Shown piece by piece: positions 1 through 9,967 of a stretch of DNA of 34,434 nt. How positions within the stretch are numbered: the stretch's first letter is position 1; each line of letters begins with the position of its first letter. The notes under the pieces were generated by a model. That model searched no databases, was not told the DNA's origin, and saw only the letters and a program-made list of their open reading frames with translations. The DNA comes from Planctomycetota bacterium. GTDB taxonomy: Bacteria; Planctomycetota; Planctomycetia; Pirellulales; UBA1268. A program made the position numbers and the translations under genes. The DNA is taken from assembly GCA_016872925.1 (NCBI GenBank), contig VGYR01000008.1, positions 1 to 34,434 of the forward strand, written 5' to 3'.

Positions 1-960
<960 letters not shown>

Positions 961-1012
961 GTTGGATCATGACCGCACAACTCGCCGGGAAACCCGGTGG
1001 GATGCGCGGAAA

Positions 1013-1044
1013 AGCCTGAGCCCCCGAGGGGGCATTGAAAGGCT
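1013..1044 (-). other. rRNA leader hairpin
   Basis: On the minus strand AGCCT, then GCCCCC-TCG-GGGGC, then AGGCT form a nested stem-loop followed by TTTT, about 55 bases upstream of the 16S 5' end. It could be an RNase III processing or antitermination structure, or a terminator remnant. The sequence cannot decide between these. Confidence 0.35.
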
Positions 1045-1215
1045 CATCTGTCTTCGATCTTGCCGATCCAGAATGTGGCGAACCAAATGGCTCGCCGCGC
1101 TCGGATCAGCGCCGGTCACGATCGCGTGCCGGCCGAAACCGAAAGAGATCAAACTGCCGAATTGTCAATGAACGACCGGCGACAGGTCCCGAGGGATCGT
1201 CGTCCGGGTGATCCG

Positions 1216-1243
1216 AGGGTAGCAGGGATTCGGTTCGAGTCAA
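1216..1243 (-). promoter_or_regulatory. candidate rRNA promoter
   Basis: Reading the minus strand, TTGACT (1243-1238) is followed after 16 bases by TACCCT (1221-1216). This is a reasonable sigma-70-type pair. Transcription would start near 1208 and give a leader of about 250 bases before 16S. Planctomycete promoters are poorly defined, so this is a motif match only. Confidence 0.4.
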
Positions 1244-1500
1244 CGGGCGATTTTCCCAATTCCCGCCAAACCGTCACCTTTCACGTTGTTTTCCCAGTCA
1301 ATTCCCGGAAGAACGGCTCGATCGCGCATGTTTGCCAAGGCGGAACGATCCCTCACGGAGGGCCCGTGGCGGCGCTCGATGGTGATCGATGTCGGCTACG
1401 AAGACGTTTCTCCAGTGGACCGCGGAGCGAGAATCGCGTCTGTCCAAGCCTCGGCGTCGGTCGGCATCCGTCCGTGAAAACAGAGCATTTCCCGGGAGAT

Positions 1501-2610
1501 TCAGCGCTCTGCTTCCAGGCTGACGGGAATCTCGAGGCGGCGGCCTTCGCGCTCGACCGCGATCAGCACGGACTCCCCCATCTTGTGGGTCTCGATGGCG
1601 GCGAGAAAATCGTCGGCAGTCTGCACCGCAGCACCGTCCACGGCGACGATGAGATCGGCGCCCTGGCGGTCGACCCGCTCGAACTCGGCCACGAAAGGGC
1701 CTTGGCGGCGCCGCTCCCGGATCACCTTGAAGCCCCGCAAACCCGCCCGTTCGGCCGGCCCGTCGGGAGTCAGGGCGGCGACCAGCAGCCCGCGATCGGT
1801 TTGGTAGACCCGGGCGATCCCCGCCTCCGGTCGGACCACCTTTCCATGCTCGATGAGCGGGGGAACCACCCGGGCCAGCGTCCCGACCGGAATTGCGAAA
1901 CCGACGCCGGAATGCTGCCCCGTGCGGCTGGCGATCGCCGTGTTCATCCCGATCAGTCGGCTCGAGCTGTCGACCAAGGGGCCACCCGAGTTGCCCGGAT
2001 TGATCGCGGCGTCTGTCTGGATGATCGACTTGATCGTCCGGCCGCTTCGGGTCGGGAGGGAGCGGTTGAGGCTCGAAATGATCCCCGTGGTCAGCGTCCG
2101 CTCCAGGCCGAACGGATTGCCGATCGCGAACACGCGCTGCCCGACGAGCAGGTCGGCGGAGCTGCCGAACACGACCGGCACGAGGGCTTCCGGAGGGGCG
2201 TCGATCTTCAGCACGGCGACGTCCGTCGCCGGGTCATGCCCCACGAGCGTCGCCTGATGGTCGCGGCCATCGACCAGAGTGACGCGGATTTCCCGGGCAT
2301 TCTCGACGACGTGGAAATTGGTGAGCACGTGCCCGCGGGTGTCGAGCACGACCCCGGAACCGGCCCCTTCGGACGGCAGATCGAGGAAAAACAGGCCGCC
2401 CTGGGCCGTCGAGCGGGTGGTGATGTTGATGACGCTGCGGTTGACGGCTTCGTAGACCGCGATGTTGGTTCGCTCGTCCGGCGTCAGGACCCGAGGTGGC
2501 GCGCCGCCGCCCGGCGGCATCCCCTGGGCCGCGAGCCTCTTCGCCGGCGTTCCGGCCAACGCTGCCGCGACCAGCGTCATGACGGCCATTCCGACGATGC
2601 CGCGCCGCAT
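1501..2610 (-). CDS. HtrA/DegP-like serine protease with PDZ domain
   Basis: A secreted or periplasmic serine protease of the S1C (HtrA/Deg) family, expected to degrade misfolded envelope proteins. From the chosen start at 2610 it has 369 residues. Residues 1-29 form a signal peptide (MRRGIVGMAVMTLVAAALAG). The trypsin-like domain carries His100 (LTNFHVV), Asp130 (DPATDVAVLKI) and Ser208 (NPGNSGGPLVD), the full catalytic triad. One PDZ domain follows in the last 100 residues (GLLVAALTPDGPAERAGL). The frame is open much further upstream, but 2610 has GAGAGGGGGA directly before ATG and gives the only good signal peptide. It is divergent from the VWA gene. One PDZ domain instead of two fits the DegS/HtrA short type. 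Confidence 0.93.
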   Translation of the reverse strand: MRRGIVGMAVMTLVAAALAGTPAKRLAAQGMPPGGGAPPRVLTPDERTNIAVYEAVNRSVINITTRSTAQGGLFFLDLPSEGAGSGVVLDTRGHVLTNFHVVENAREIRVTLVDGRDHQATLVGHDPATDVAVLKIDAPPEALVPVVFGSSADLLVGQRVFAIGNPFGLERTLTTGIISSLNRSLPTRSGRTIKSIIQTDAAINPGNSGGPLVDSSSRLIGMNTAIASRTGQHSGVGFAIPVGTLARVVPPLIEHGKVVRPEAGIARVYQTDRGLLVAALTPDGPAERAGLRGFKVIRERRRQGPFVAEFERVDRQGADLIVAVDGAAVQTADDFLAAIETHKMGESVLIAVEREGRRLEIPVSLEAER

Positions 2611-2844
2611 TCCCCCTCTCGTGCCGCAGTGCGTCGTGACGATCATGCCCATTGCGTCCTCGTCGCGGTCGCCGGTCGGGCCGTGACGGCATCGGCGCGC
2701 CCCGGTCTCCGCCTGGCAGGGGCTCAGCACAGCCGTTCCCGAAGTCCGCAGTATTGCCGGCTCCGCCGGGAGGGCCAACAGCTTTTCCGCACTGCTCCAG
2801 CGGCGAAAACTCCCTGAACCCCGCAAAACTCGGCCATAACGACG

Positions 2845-2873
2845 TTGGCTTGAACAGACCGACGAAATATGCT
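2845..2873 (+). promoter_or_regulatory. candidate promoter for the VWA-protein gene
   Basis: TTGGCT (2845-2850), a 17-base spacer and TATGCT (2868-2873) lie 52 bases upstream of the ATG at 2926. This is in the 315-base divergent gap 2611-2925, which shows no gene. It is a motif match only. Confidence 0.4.
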
Positions 2874-2925
2874 TAAGGCCGTTCCCGCTTCCGTAGCCAT
2901 ATCGATTTCGCCGCCCGGAGGGACC

Positions 2926-5900
2926 ATGGCGTACCTTCACCCGATCGGACCGATGCCGCACGACGCGGCCCCTGCCGGCACCGTTCGCACGCGACGTGAC
3001 GGCGCCCGCCGCCGGACGGTCGTCGGGGCCGCGATCGCGCTAGTCGGCCTCGGCGCCGCCACGGCAGTGCGGGCGGCCGACGCGCCGGCGACCGTGACGT
3101 TCGTGGAGCGCTTCCAGCGTGACGAACTGTCGCCCCAGGTGACGGCGGTGGGAATCCGTGGCCCGGCAACGCCGCGGGAGGCCGAAGCGACGCAGATCGT
3201 CGTCCTGGTCGACACGTCGGCCAGCCAGTCGGGACCGCACCGCCGGCGGGCGTTGGAGGCCGTCGAGGCGTTCCTCGGAAAGTGCCGCCCCGCCGACCGC
3301 GTGTTCCTCGCCGCCGTCGATCTGTCGTGCACGCCACTGTCGAAGCGGTTCGATGGCCCCACCGGAGGCGACATCAAAGGCGCCCTGGCGGCTCTCGGCA
3401 ATCGCACGCCGCTCGGTTCGACGGACCTCGTCACCGGCATCGACGAGGCAGCGCAGTTGTTCGCCCCGGGCTCGGCACAGCGGACGATGGTGTATGTCGG
3501 CGATGGCCCGGGGCTGACGGGCCTGGAGGCCGCCGAGTACCGGCGGATGCTCGACGGGCTGCGCGGCCGTCGGATCTCGTTCTCCGCCCTCGGCATCGGG
3601 GCCGACGTCAACTGGACCTGCCTGGCAGCGATCGCCAATGCGACCGGCGGGATGCTCCTCGTGCCCGAGGGCGCCACGTCGCCGGCCGATGCCGGGGCGC
3701 GGATGGCGGGGCTGGCAGCCGCTCCGGTGACCTGGCCGGAGGACACGCTCCTGTCCACCAACGCGGCGGATGCCCGCGTGAAACTCCTCCCCGGCGACGC
3801 TCCCCCACTCCGCGGAGACCGGGATTCGGTGCTGATCGCCGTCGGCCCGCTCACCGACGCGCGGCTCGAATTCGCCGTCGAGGTTCCCTCCGGCAAGGGG
3901 CTGGTGCAGAAGCAGGTGACGCTTGCGCTCCCCGACGCCGAGTCGCGTTCCGACAATGCCTTTCTGGAGGAACTCGCCCGCAATGCCTTCGACTCCGCCG
4001 GCATTTTCCTTCCCACGCTCGGCCGTGAAGGTCTCGATGTGGCCCGCGGCGTGATCCGCGGCGAGGCGGCGACGCTGGCGACGATGTCGCGCCAGGCGGA
4101 GAGTTCCGGTGCCCACGGATCGGCGCTGCGCCTGGCTTTCGCCGCGCTGCGACGCGATCCCGACAACGCCGAAGCCGCCGTCGTTTTCACCGCCGCGCAG
4201 AAGAGCATCGCCGACGGGATGCGCCTCGCACAGGCCGGGCAGCCTCCGGCGGGCGACGACCCGTTCGCGCCGGTCGATCCTCCGGCACCCGCGGAGCGGG
4301 CCGGTGACGCTCCCCCCCGCCCCGCCGCCGACCCGCTGCGCATCGAGGAGCCGCGGCAGCCGCTCGGCCGGGACACGGTCGAACTCGAACCGGAGGATCG
4401 CCCGGTCGCCGAACCGCTCCCCCCGGCGGGGATCACGGCCGAGCCGGCCGAGCCCTGGATCGAGGATGCCGATCCGGGGGTCGAGGCGCTCCGGCGCCCC
4501 ACCGCGGCGGCCGGCGAGGACCTCGCCGCCATCACCCGGATGCGGAAGGTTCGCGCCCAACGCCTCGAACAGGAGACAGCCGTCCGGCTGCGCACCGCGC
4601 GCCAGACCTGCGCGATCGATCCCGATCGTGCCCGACTCGATCTCAAGGAACTGCAGCGCGTCGTGCTGTCGTCGGACGATCTCGATCCGGCGGTCCGTGA
4701 CCGGCTCAACCGCCAGATCGAGATCGGGATCCGCGATGCGATCGTCCGCGCCCGGTCGAAGGCCGAGCACGACCTGGCCGCCGATCGCAACCGGGCGATC
4801 GCCCTGGAACGCGCCCGGCTCGACGGGGAGCTGCGGCGCCGCGAAGAACGCTTCAAGCAGCTCACCGAGCGCTACCACGCGCTGGTGGAGGAGGGGATCC
4901 GGGTCGGCTTCCAACGGCCCACCGACGCCTTCACCGAGGCCGAGCGGGTCGTCGGCAAGGAGATGGGCGAGGAGGCCTCGTGGCTGTACGCCAACCGCGG
5001 CATGCCGATGGCGGCCCGCGAGGTGGCGGTGACTGCGCCGCTGGTGGCACGGATCCTTGATTACCACGCTGAAAACACGCGCGTCCGGCGCGACCAGCAG
5101 CGTGGGTTCATGGACTCGCTCCACCTCGCCGACGTGGCGGCAATCCCTTATCCCGACGAGCCGCCGGTGATCTACCCCAGCGCCGCGCGCTGGCAGGAGA
5201 TCACCCGGCTGCGCGAGAAGTACAAGTCGGTCGATCTCGCCAATCCGGGCACCGCCGAGCAGACGATCTACGACGCGCTCGACAAGCCGGTCGAGAGCTT
5301 GGATTTTTCCGAGACGCCGCTGCGCGACGTGATCTCGCAGCTCCAGGATTCCCAGGGGATCCCGATCCAAGTCGACAACAAGGCCCTTGAGGAACAAGGT
5401 TTCGACCTCGACGCCCCCGTGACGCGCAGACTCTCCGGGGTGTCGCTGCGCTCGGCGCTGCGGCTGATTCTCGGTGACCTCGACATGACGTATCTCGTGA
5501 AGGACGAGGTCCTCAAGATCACCACCAAGGAAAAGGCGGCCGAGGAACTGATCGTGAAGGTCTACCCTGTCGCCGACTTGGTGATGCCGCTGAACGCCGC
5601 CGGCGGCGTCAACCCGTTTCAGGGTGGCGGTGGCATGGGGGGGGGCATGGGCGGCGGCATGGGCGGCATGGGCGGTGGCATGGGTGGCATGGGTGGCGGC
5701 ATGTTCCAGGTCTCCGATGCCAAGTCGCGCATCGGCATGCGTGAGAAGAAACCCGACACCACCGGAACGCCTGCTCCCCGGAAACCCGCCGCGCCGGCTC
5801 CCGCTGCCGGAACCGAAGCCGACTCCGCGACCTCGGGCGCCGGCGTCGACAGCCTCGGGCTTCCCGAGCGCATCGTCGAAGCGGCCGACATCACCGCCGC

Positions 5901-7503
5901 GGTCGCCGGCTACCTCCACGACGGCGATCGCGCCGACCTCGGTGGCCGGCTGGCGCGGCTGCGGATTTCCGCGGCGGAGCTGGGACGCAAGGGGCGTTTC
6001 GACCGGGCGGCCGACCTGATCGCCGCCGCGATCGCCGCCGGCTCCCCCGAGCCGTGGATGTACGAGTCGCTCGCCCTGGCGCTCGAGGCTGCGGGCAAAC
6101 CGACCGCCGACGTCGAGCGGGCGCTCCTCTCGAGTGCCGACTTCGCCCGATCGCCGACCGAGTTGCTGGCTCTCGCCAACTATCTGGCACGGTTCGGATC
6201 GAATCGCCAGGCCCTCCGGCTGTGCCGCCAGGTGGTGCGCGTCGACCGGGCCAACCGCGAGGCCTACGCCCTGGCGATGGCGCTGGCCGCCAAGGACAAG
6301 GACGATGCAGCGCTCCGCTGGGCCTGTGCCGGGGTGCTGGCCCACGAGTGGCCCGCCGCCCAGCAGGAGGTGCCGACGCGGGCGGCCCGGCTGGCGAAGG
6401 CGGCGATCGAGCGGCAGCGGAAGGAGGGACGCGGCGACGAGGCTGATGCGTTCGCCGCCGATATCGATGCGGCGCTGGTCCGCGACGTGGAACTCGAGTT
6501 CTCCTGGAACGGCGATGCCGACATCGACGTCGTCGTCGAGGAACCGGCCGGGACGATCTGCTCGGTCGCCAGCCCGCGGAGCATTTCCGGCGGCACGCTG
6601 CTCGCCGACCTCGACGCCGGCCCGGATCGCGACAACGGCACGCACCGCGAGCGCTACATCGCCGCCGAGGCGTTCCCAGGCCGTTACCACGTGCTCGTCC
6701 ACCGCACCTACGGGAAGGTGGCGGCCGACACCGTGACGGCCGAGTTGATCCTGCACCGCGGCACGGACCGCGAACAGCGGTTGCGCCGGCAAGTTCCACT
6801 GGGTGCGGACGACACGGTGTTCTCGATCGACGTCCCCGACGGCCGCAGACGCGAGCCGCTGCTGGAGGCGCAGATCGCCCAGGACTTCGCCGCCCAGCAG
6901 GACATCAGCCGCGCGGTCCTCGCACAGCAGCTGGCGGGGATCAACGATCCGGCGCTGGCGGGCTCGATGTCGCAGGGGCGCGGCTCGGCGCCCGGCGGTG
7001 AATCGTCACCGTTGCTGCCGTTCACCCGCGGTGGCGCGGCCGGGTATCAGCCCATCATCTCGACGCTTCCCGAAGGCACCAACCTTCAGGCGACGGCGGT
7101 GGTGTCGGCCGACCGGCGCTACGTTCGCGTCTCGGTGACGCCGCTGTTCTCCGGTGTCGGACAGGTGACCACGTTCAACTTCGCCGGCGGCGGTGCGATG
7201 GGCACCGGCGGGATGGGTGGCGGTGGCATGGGCGGCATGGGTGGCGGTGGCATGGGCGGCATGGGCGGCGGCGGCATGGGCGGCGGCTTCTGCTGGGTCG
7301 CCCGCGAGGTGTACGGTGCCGACGACCCGCGCTGGCTGCTGTTCCGCGAGTGGCTCCGCAGCGATGCCCCGCGCTGGCTCCACGACTTGTACGGCCGCGA
7401 AGGTGAGCGTTTCGCCGCCTGGATCAGCGACAAGCCGGCCGCCAAGGCGGTGGTGCGGTCGCTGATGGACGCGGCGATCGCCCCCCGGCTCGAACGGCCG
7501 TAG
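2926..7503 (+). CDS. giant secreted VWA / STN-like / DUF2135-like protein with Gly-Met tracts
   Basis: 1525 residues, function unknown. The start at 2926 has GGAGG four bases before ATG; an in-frame ATG at 2869 lacks this. An N-terminal basic-hydrophobic segment ends near VRAADA (about residue 50), suggesting Sec or Tat-like export. In order: a von Willebrand A domain (about 89-252) with a MIDAS motif DTSAS; a Pro-rich linker; an Arg/Glu-rich helical segment (about 535-660); a secretin/TonB short N-terminal-like (STN) domain (about 786-885, LDFSETPLRDVISQLQDSQG); a Gly-Met tract (900-926); TPR-like helices (about 1017-1185); a DUF2135/YfaP-like beta domain (about 1189-1289, DADIDVVVEEPAG); and a second Gly-Met tract (1421-1454). 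It probably works in the envelope as a metal-dependent adhesion or scaffold protein. Domain calls were made by eye. Confidence 0.85.
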   Translation: MAYLHPIGPMPHDAAPAGTVRTRRDGARRRTVVGAAIALVGLGAATAVRAADAPATVTFVERFQRDELSPQVTAVGIRGPATPREAEATQIVVLVDTSASQSGPHRRRALEAVEAFLGKCRPADRVFLAAVDLSCTPLSKRFDGPTGGDIKGALAALGNRTPLGSTDLVTGIDEAAQLFAPGSAQRTMVYVGDGPGLTGLEAAEYRRMLDGLRGRRISFSALGIGADVNWTCLAAIANATGGMLLVPEGATSPADAGARMAGLAAAPVTWPEDTLLSTNAADARVKLLPGDAPPLRGDRDSVLIAVGPLTDARLEFAVEVPSGKGLVQKQVTLALPDAESRSDNAFLEELARNAFDSAGIFLPTLGREGLDVARGVIRGEAATLATMSRQAESSGAHGSALRLAFAALRRDPDNAEAAVVFTAAQKSIADGMRLAQAGQPPAGDDPFAPVDPPAPAERAGDAPPRPAADPLRIEEPRQPLGRDTVELEPEDRPVAEPLPPAGITAEPAEPWIEDADPGVEALRRPTAAAGEDLAAITRMRKVRAQRLEQETAVRLRTARQTCAIDPDRARLDLKELQRVVLSSDDLDPAVRDRLNRQIEIGIRDAIVRARSKAEHDLAADRNRAIALERARLDGELRRREERFKQLTERYHALVEEGIRVGFQRPTDAFTEAERVVGKEMGEEASWLYANRGMPMAAREVAVTAPLVARILDYHAENTRVRRDQQRGFMDSLHLADVAAIPYPDEPPVIYPSAARWQEITRLREKYKSVDLANPGTAEQTIYDALDKPVESLDFSETPLRDVISQLQDSQGIPIQVDNKALEEQGFDLDAPVTRRLSGVSLRSALRLILGDLDMTYLVKDEVLKITTKEKAAEELIVKVYPVADLVMPLNAAGGVNPFQGGGGMGGGMGGGMGGMGGGMGGMGGGMFQVSDAKSRIGMREKKPDTTGTPAPRKPAAPAPAAGTEADSATSGAGVDSLGLPERIVEAADITAAVAGYLHDGDRADLGGRLARLRISAAELGRKGRFDRAADLIAAAIAAGSPEPWMYESLALALEAAGKPTADVERALLSSADFARSPTELLALANYLARFGSNRQALRLCRQVVRVDRANREAYALAMALAAKDKDDAALRWACAGVLAHEWPAAQQEVPTRAARLAKAAIERQRKEGRGDEADAFAADIDAALVRDVELEFSWNGDADIDVVVEEPAGTICSVASPRSISGGTLLADLDAGPDRDNGTHRERYIAAEAFPGRYHVLVHRTYGKVAADTVTAELILHRGTDREQRLRRQVPLGADDTVFSIDVPDGRRREPLLEAQIAQDFAAQQDISRAVLAQQLAGINDPALAGSMSQGRGSAPGGESSPLLPFTRGGAAGYQPIISTLPEGTNLQATAVVSADRRYVRVSVTPLFSGVGQVTTFNFAGGGAMGTGGMGGGGMGGMGGGGMGGMGGGGMGGGFCWVAREVYGADDPRWLLFREWLRSDAPRWLHDLYGREGERFAAWISDKPAAKAVVRSLMDAAIAPRLERP
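5623..5703 (+). repeat. Gly-Met codon repeat, tract 1
   Basis: 27 codons of GGGM/GGM units, built from GGCATGGGC-type DNA repeats, inside the VWA protein just after the STN-like domain. It is low-complexity and in frame, and probably a flexible linker. Confidence 0.85.
7186..7287 (+). repeat. Gly-Met codon repeat, tract 2
   Basis: 34 codons rich in GGGGMGGM units near the C-terminus of the same VWA protein, built from the same DNA unit as tract 1 about 1.5 kb upstream. The two near-identical tracts could recombine or cause assembly collapse. Confidence 0.85.
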
Positions 7504-7547
7504 CAGCCGGTGGCCGCGTCGACGCCGCACCCACACCAGGACCAGCG

Positions 7548-8288
7548 ATGGCCACCTTCGGCGTGATCCTGGCAGCGGCCGGAAAGAGCAGCCGCTTCCA
7601 GGACGCCAATTACAAGAAACCGTTCGCCCCGCTGGCGGGTCGGCCCGTGTGGCTGCATTCGGCCGAACGGTTCACCGACCGTCCCGACGTCAAGCAGGTG
7701 GTGATCGTCGTCGCCCCCGACGATCGTGTGGCGTTCGTCGAGAAGTTCGGCGCCAACCTGGCGTTCATGGGAATCACGCTCGCCGAGGGGGGAGCCCAGC
7801 GCGCCGATTCCGTCCGCCGCGGCCTGGAAAAACTCTCCCCCGAGATCGACGTCGTCGCGATCCACGACGCCGCCCGCCCCTGCCTGGCAGCGGCGTGGAT
7901 CGACAAGGTGTTCGCGGCCGGTGCCCGCACGGGGGCGGCGATCCTCGCCACCCCGGTCGTCGCCACGCTGAAGCGCGTCGCCGCCGACCAGACGATTTCG
8001 GGCACGGTCGATCGCACCGGGCTGTGGGAGGCGCAGACCCCGCAGGTGTTCTCGCGGGCGCTGCTCGAGAAGGCGTTCGCCACCGCACCCGGCAGCCAGG
8101 CGACCGACGAATCGTCGCTGATCGAGGCGCTCGGCCACCCCGTGATCGTCGTGCCGGGATCGCCCCTCAACATCAAGATCACGTCGCGCGAGGACCTGCG
8201 GATGGCGGAGAAGTGCCTCGAGGCGCTTCCCAAGCCGAAGCTCACCGGCCCCCACCACCCCTTCGGCGACGACGACCGATGGCGTTGA
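7548..8288 (+). CDS. ispD: 2-C-methyl-D-erythritol 4-phosphate cytidylyltransferase
   Basis: IspD joins CTP and methylerythritol 4-phosphate in the non-mevalonate isoprenoid pathway, in the cytoplasm. It has 246 residues, usual for the family. The nucleotide-binding motif is present as LAAAGKSSRF with the later KKPF lysine. Other family motifs are HDAARP, TLKRV, WEAQTPQVF and TDESSLIEALG, with a late SPLNIKITSREDL. The start at 7548 has AGGA seven bases upstream. It overlaps tyrS by 10 bases, suggesting co-translation. The usual partner ispF is not adjacent. The C-terminus has a short Pro-rich tail. Confidence 0.95.
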   Translation: MATFGVILAAAGKSSRFQDANYKKPFAPLAGRPVWLHSAERFTDRPDVKQVVIVVAPDDRVAFVEKFGANLAFMGITLAEGGAQRADSVRRGLEKLSPEIDVVAIHDAARPCLAAAWIDKVFAAGARTGAAILATPVVATLKRVAADQTISGTVDRTGLWEAQTPQVFSRALLEKAFATAPGSQATDESSLIEALGHPVIVVPGSPLNIKITSREDLRMAEKCLEALPKPKLTGPHHPFGDDDRWR

Positions 8289-9595
8289 ACCACACGGATC
8301 TCCTCGCCGATCTGGCGGCCCGCGGCCTGGTCCACCAGTCGACCGATCTGGCCGGGCTGGGATCGTGGCTCGCCACGGCCGGGCGACGGATCTACTGCGG
8401 ATTCGATCCGACGTCCGACAGCCTCCATGTCGGGAGCCTGCTGCCGCTGGTGCTCCTGCGGCGCGTGGCGGCGGCCGGTCACGAACCGATCGCCCTGCTC
8501 GGTGGTGCCACCGGGATGATCGGCGACCCGAGTGGCAGGAGCGAGGAGCGCAACCTGCTCGCCCCGGAGCAACTCGCCGCCAATCTCGCGGGGATCGGCC
8601 ACCAGATCCGCACCCTGTTGGCGGCACCGGGGCCCGACGGCCGCGTCACCTCCGGTCCCGTCCACGTCGTCGACAACGCCGATTGGATGCGCGGTGTCGG
8701 CTATCTCGCCTTCCTCCGCGACGTCGGCAAGCACGTGCCGCTGTCGCAGATGCTCGCCAAGGATTCGGTGCAGTCGCGTCTCGATCGCGACGGCGGGCTG
8801 TCGTACACCGAATTCAGCTACATGCTCCTCCAGGCCTGGGACTTCGTCCATCTGTCCGACGCCTTCGACTGCCGGGTCCAGTTGGGCGGCAGCGACCAGT
8901 GGGGCAACATCACCGCCGGGATCGAGCTCGGGCGCCGGCTCCGCGGTCGCGAGCTCCACGCCGTCACCTGCCCGCTGCTGGTGAAGTCGGACGGCACGAA
9001 GATGGGGAAGACCGCGTCGGGAGCGATCTGGCTCGACGCGAAACGCACCAGCCCGTTCCGGTTCTACCAGTACTGGATCAACCTCGACGACGCCGACGCC
9101 GGCCGCTGCCTGCTGCGGCTCACCGAGCTCCCACTCGACGAGATCCGCGCGCTCGACGCCCAGCGCGCCAGCGACCCGGCCGCGCGGACGAGCCAGAAGC
9201 GCCTCGCCGAGGAGCTCACCCGCCTCGTCCACGGCCCCGACGGCCTGGCCCACGCCCGGCAGGCGACGGAGGTGTTTTTCGGCGCCGAGGTGGCGAGCCT
9301 CGACCCGACGGCGCTCGACGACGTGTTCGCCGACGTCGCCAGCCACGAGTTTTCCAGGACGGCTCTCGACGGCGAGGGCTTGGCGGTCGTCGAGGCGTTC
9401 GAGCGGACCGGCCTGGCGCCGAGCCGGTCGGCGGCGCGGCGGACGATCGAGCAGGGTGGCGGCTACGTCAACAACCGCCGGGTCTCGGATCCCACGCGGC
9501 GGCTGACCTCCGCCGACCTGGTCGGCGGAACGTCGATCGTGCTCCGGTCGGGAAAGAAGTCGTACGCGCTGGCGCGGTTCGCCGATCGGCCTTGA
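8279..9595 (+). CDS. tyrS: tyrosyl-tRNA synthetase
   Basis: Class I aminoacyl-tRNA synthetase charging tRNA-Tyr in the cytoplasm. It has 438 residues, typical of bacterial TyrRS. The HIGH-type motif is H50-VGS. The tyrosine-binding core reads GFDPTSDSLH, LLGGATGMIGDPSG and QLGGSDQWGNI. The KMSKS-type loop is K241-MGKT. The last 80 residues form an S4-like RNA-binding domain (RRTIEQGGGYVNNRRV). The frame is open upstream, but ATG at 8279 aligns with family N-termini and overlaps the ispD stop in another frame, which suggests translational coupling. I see no clear Shine-Dalgarno. Confidence 0.96.
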   Translation: MALNHTDLLADLAARGLVHQSTDLAGLGSWLATAGRRIYCGFDPTSDSLHVGSLLPLVLLRRVAAAGHEPIALLGGATGMIGDPSGRSEERNLLAPEQLAANLAGIGHQIRTLLAAPGPDGRVTSGPVHVVDNADWMRGVGYLAFLRDVGKHVPLSQMLAKDSVQSRLDRDGGLSYTEFSYMLLQAWDFVHLSDAFDCRVQLGGSDQWGNITAGIELGRRLRGRELHAVTCPLLVKSDGTKMGKTASGAIWLDAKRTSPFRFYQYWINLDDADAGRCLLRLTELPLDEIRALDAQRASDPAARTSQKRLAEELTRLVHGPDGLAHARQATEVFFGAEVASLDPTALDDVFADVASHEFSRTALDGEGLAVVEAFERTGLAPSRSAARRTIEQGGGYVNNRRVSDPTRRLTSADLVGGTSIVLRSGKKSYALARFADRP

Positions 9596-9645
9596 CCCGG
9601 GCCGGCGCGGGGGCGTACTGCTGCGGCCCCTCCGAGGAGCCCGCC

Positions 9646-9960
9646 ATGCGTTCCCTCCGCCTCGCCCTCGCGTCCCTGCTCCTGGGCGCGACGGCCTTCG
9701 CCGCCCCCCCAGAAGGCCGCGACGGCCCCGGCACCACCGGCCTCGAGGATCGGCTCGTCGCCGGGCTCCAGGTGAGGCGCCCCGCCGATCGCGACTACAT
9801 CGGCCGCGTCGTCGGATTGGTGGAGGAGGGCCGGTTGCCGCCGAAGCTCGTCGACGCGACGTTCCTGTGGGCCGTGCGCCGCCGCCAGCGGCACCCGCTC
9901 CCGGCGTTCCGCGAGGCGCTCCGCCTCCAGGCCGACCGGCTCGGCATCGCCGTTGAGTGA
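9646..9960 (+). CDS. small secreted protein of unknown function
   Basis: 104 residues. The start at 9646 is preceded by GAGGAG six bases upstream. The first 20 residues form a clear signal peptide (MRSLRLALASLLLGATAFAA). The mature part is Arg/Leu-rich and helical, with the phrase RDYIGRVVGLVEEGRLPPKL, and I do not recognise it. It lies 50 bases after tyrS on the same strand and could be expressed with it. It converges with the HAD gene. Confidence 0.7.
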   Translation: MRSLRLALASLLLGATAFAAPPEGRDGPGTTGLEDRLVAGLQVRRPADRDYIGRVVGLVEEGRLPPKLVDATFLWAVRRRQRHPLPAFREALRLQADRLGIAVE

Positions 9961-9967
9961 CGCGGCG

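Larger units (their letters stand above)
961..1500 (-). other. 16S leader and intergenic region downstream of the protease gene
   Basis: This is 540 bases without a convincing coding frame, lying between the end of the HtrA-type gene and the 16S 5' end, both on the minus strand. It holds the candidate rRNA promoter at 1216-1243 and two further -35-like words on the minus strand, TTGACA at 1168-1163 and TTGACT near 1297. It also holds a GC-rich hairpin at 1013-1044. The longest open frames here are continuations of shadow frames. I see no tRNA. Confidence 0.6.

Noticed and set aside
1060-2817. 585-residue plus-strand open frame over the protease gene
   Set aside because: The minus frame carries a complete HtrA catalytic triad and signal peptide; this frame is a GC shadow.
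3040-6792. 1250-residue open frame on the minus strand
   Set aside because: It is the mirror of the VWA protein gene at high GC. Its translation is Arg/Gly/His-rich without domains, while the plus frame has clear domains and a ribosome site.
5623-7287. Possible CRISPR or minisatellite from the GGCATGGGC repeats
   Set aside because: The units are codon-length, in frame, have no spacers and encode Gly-Met linkers.
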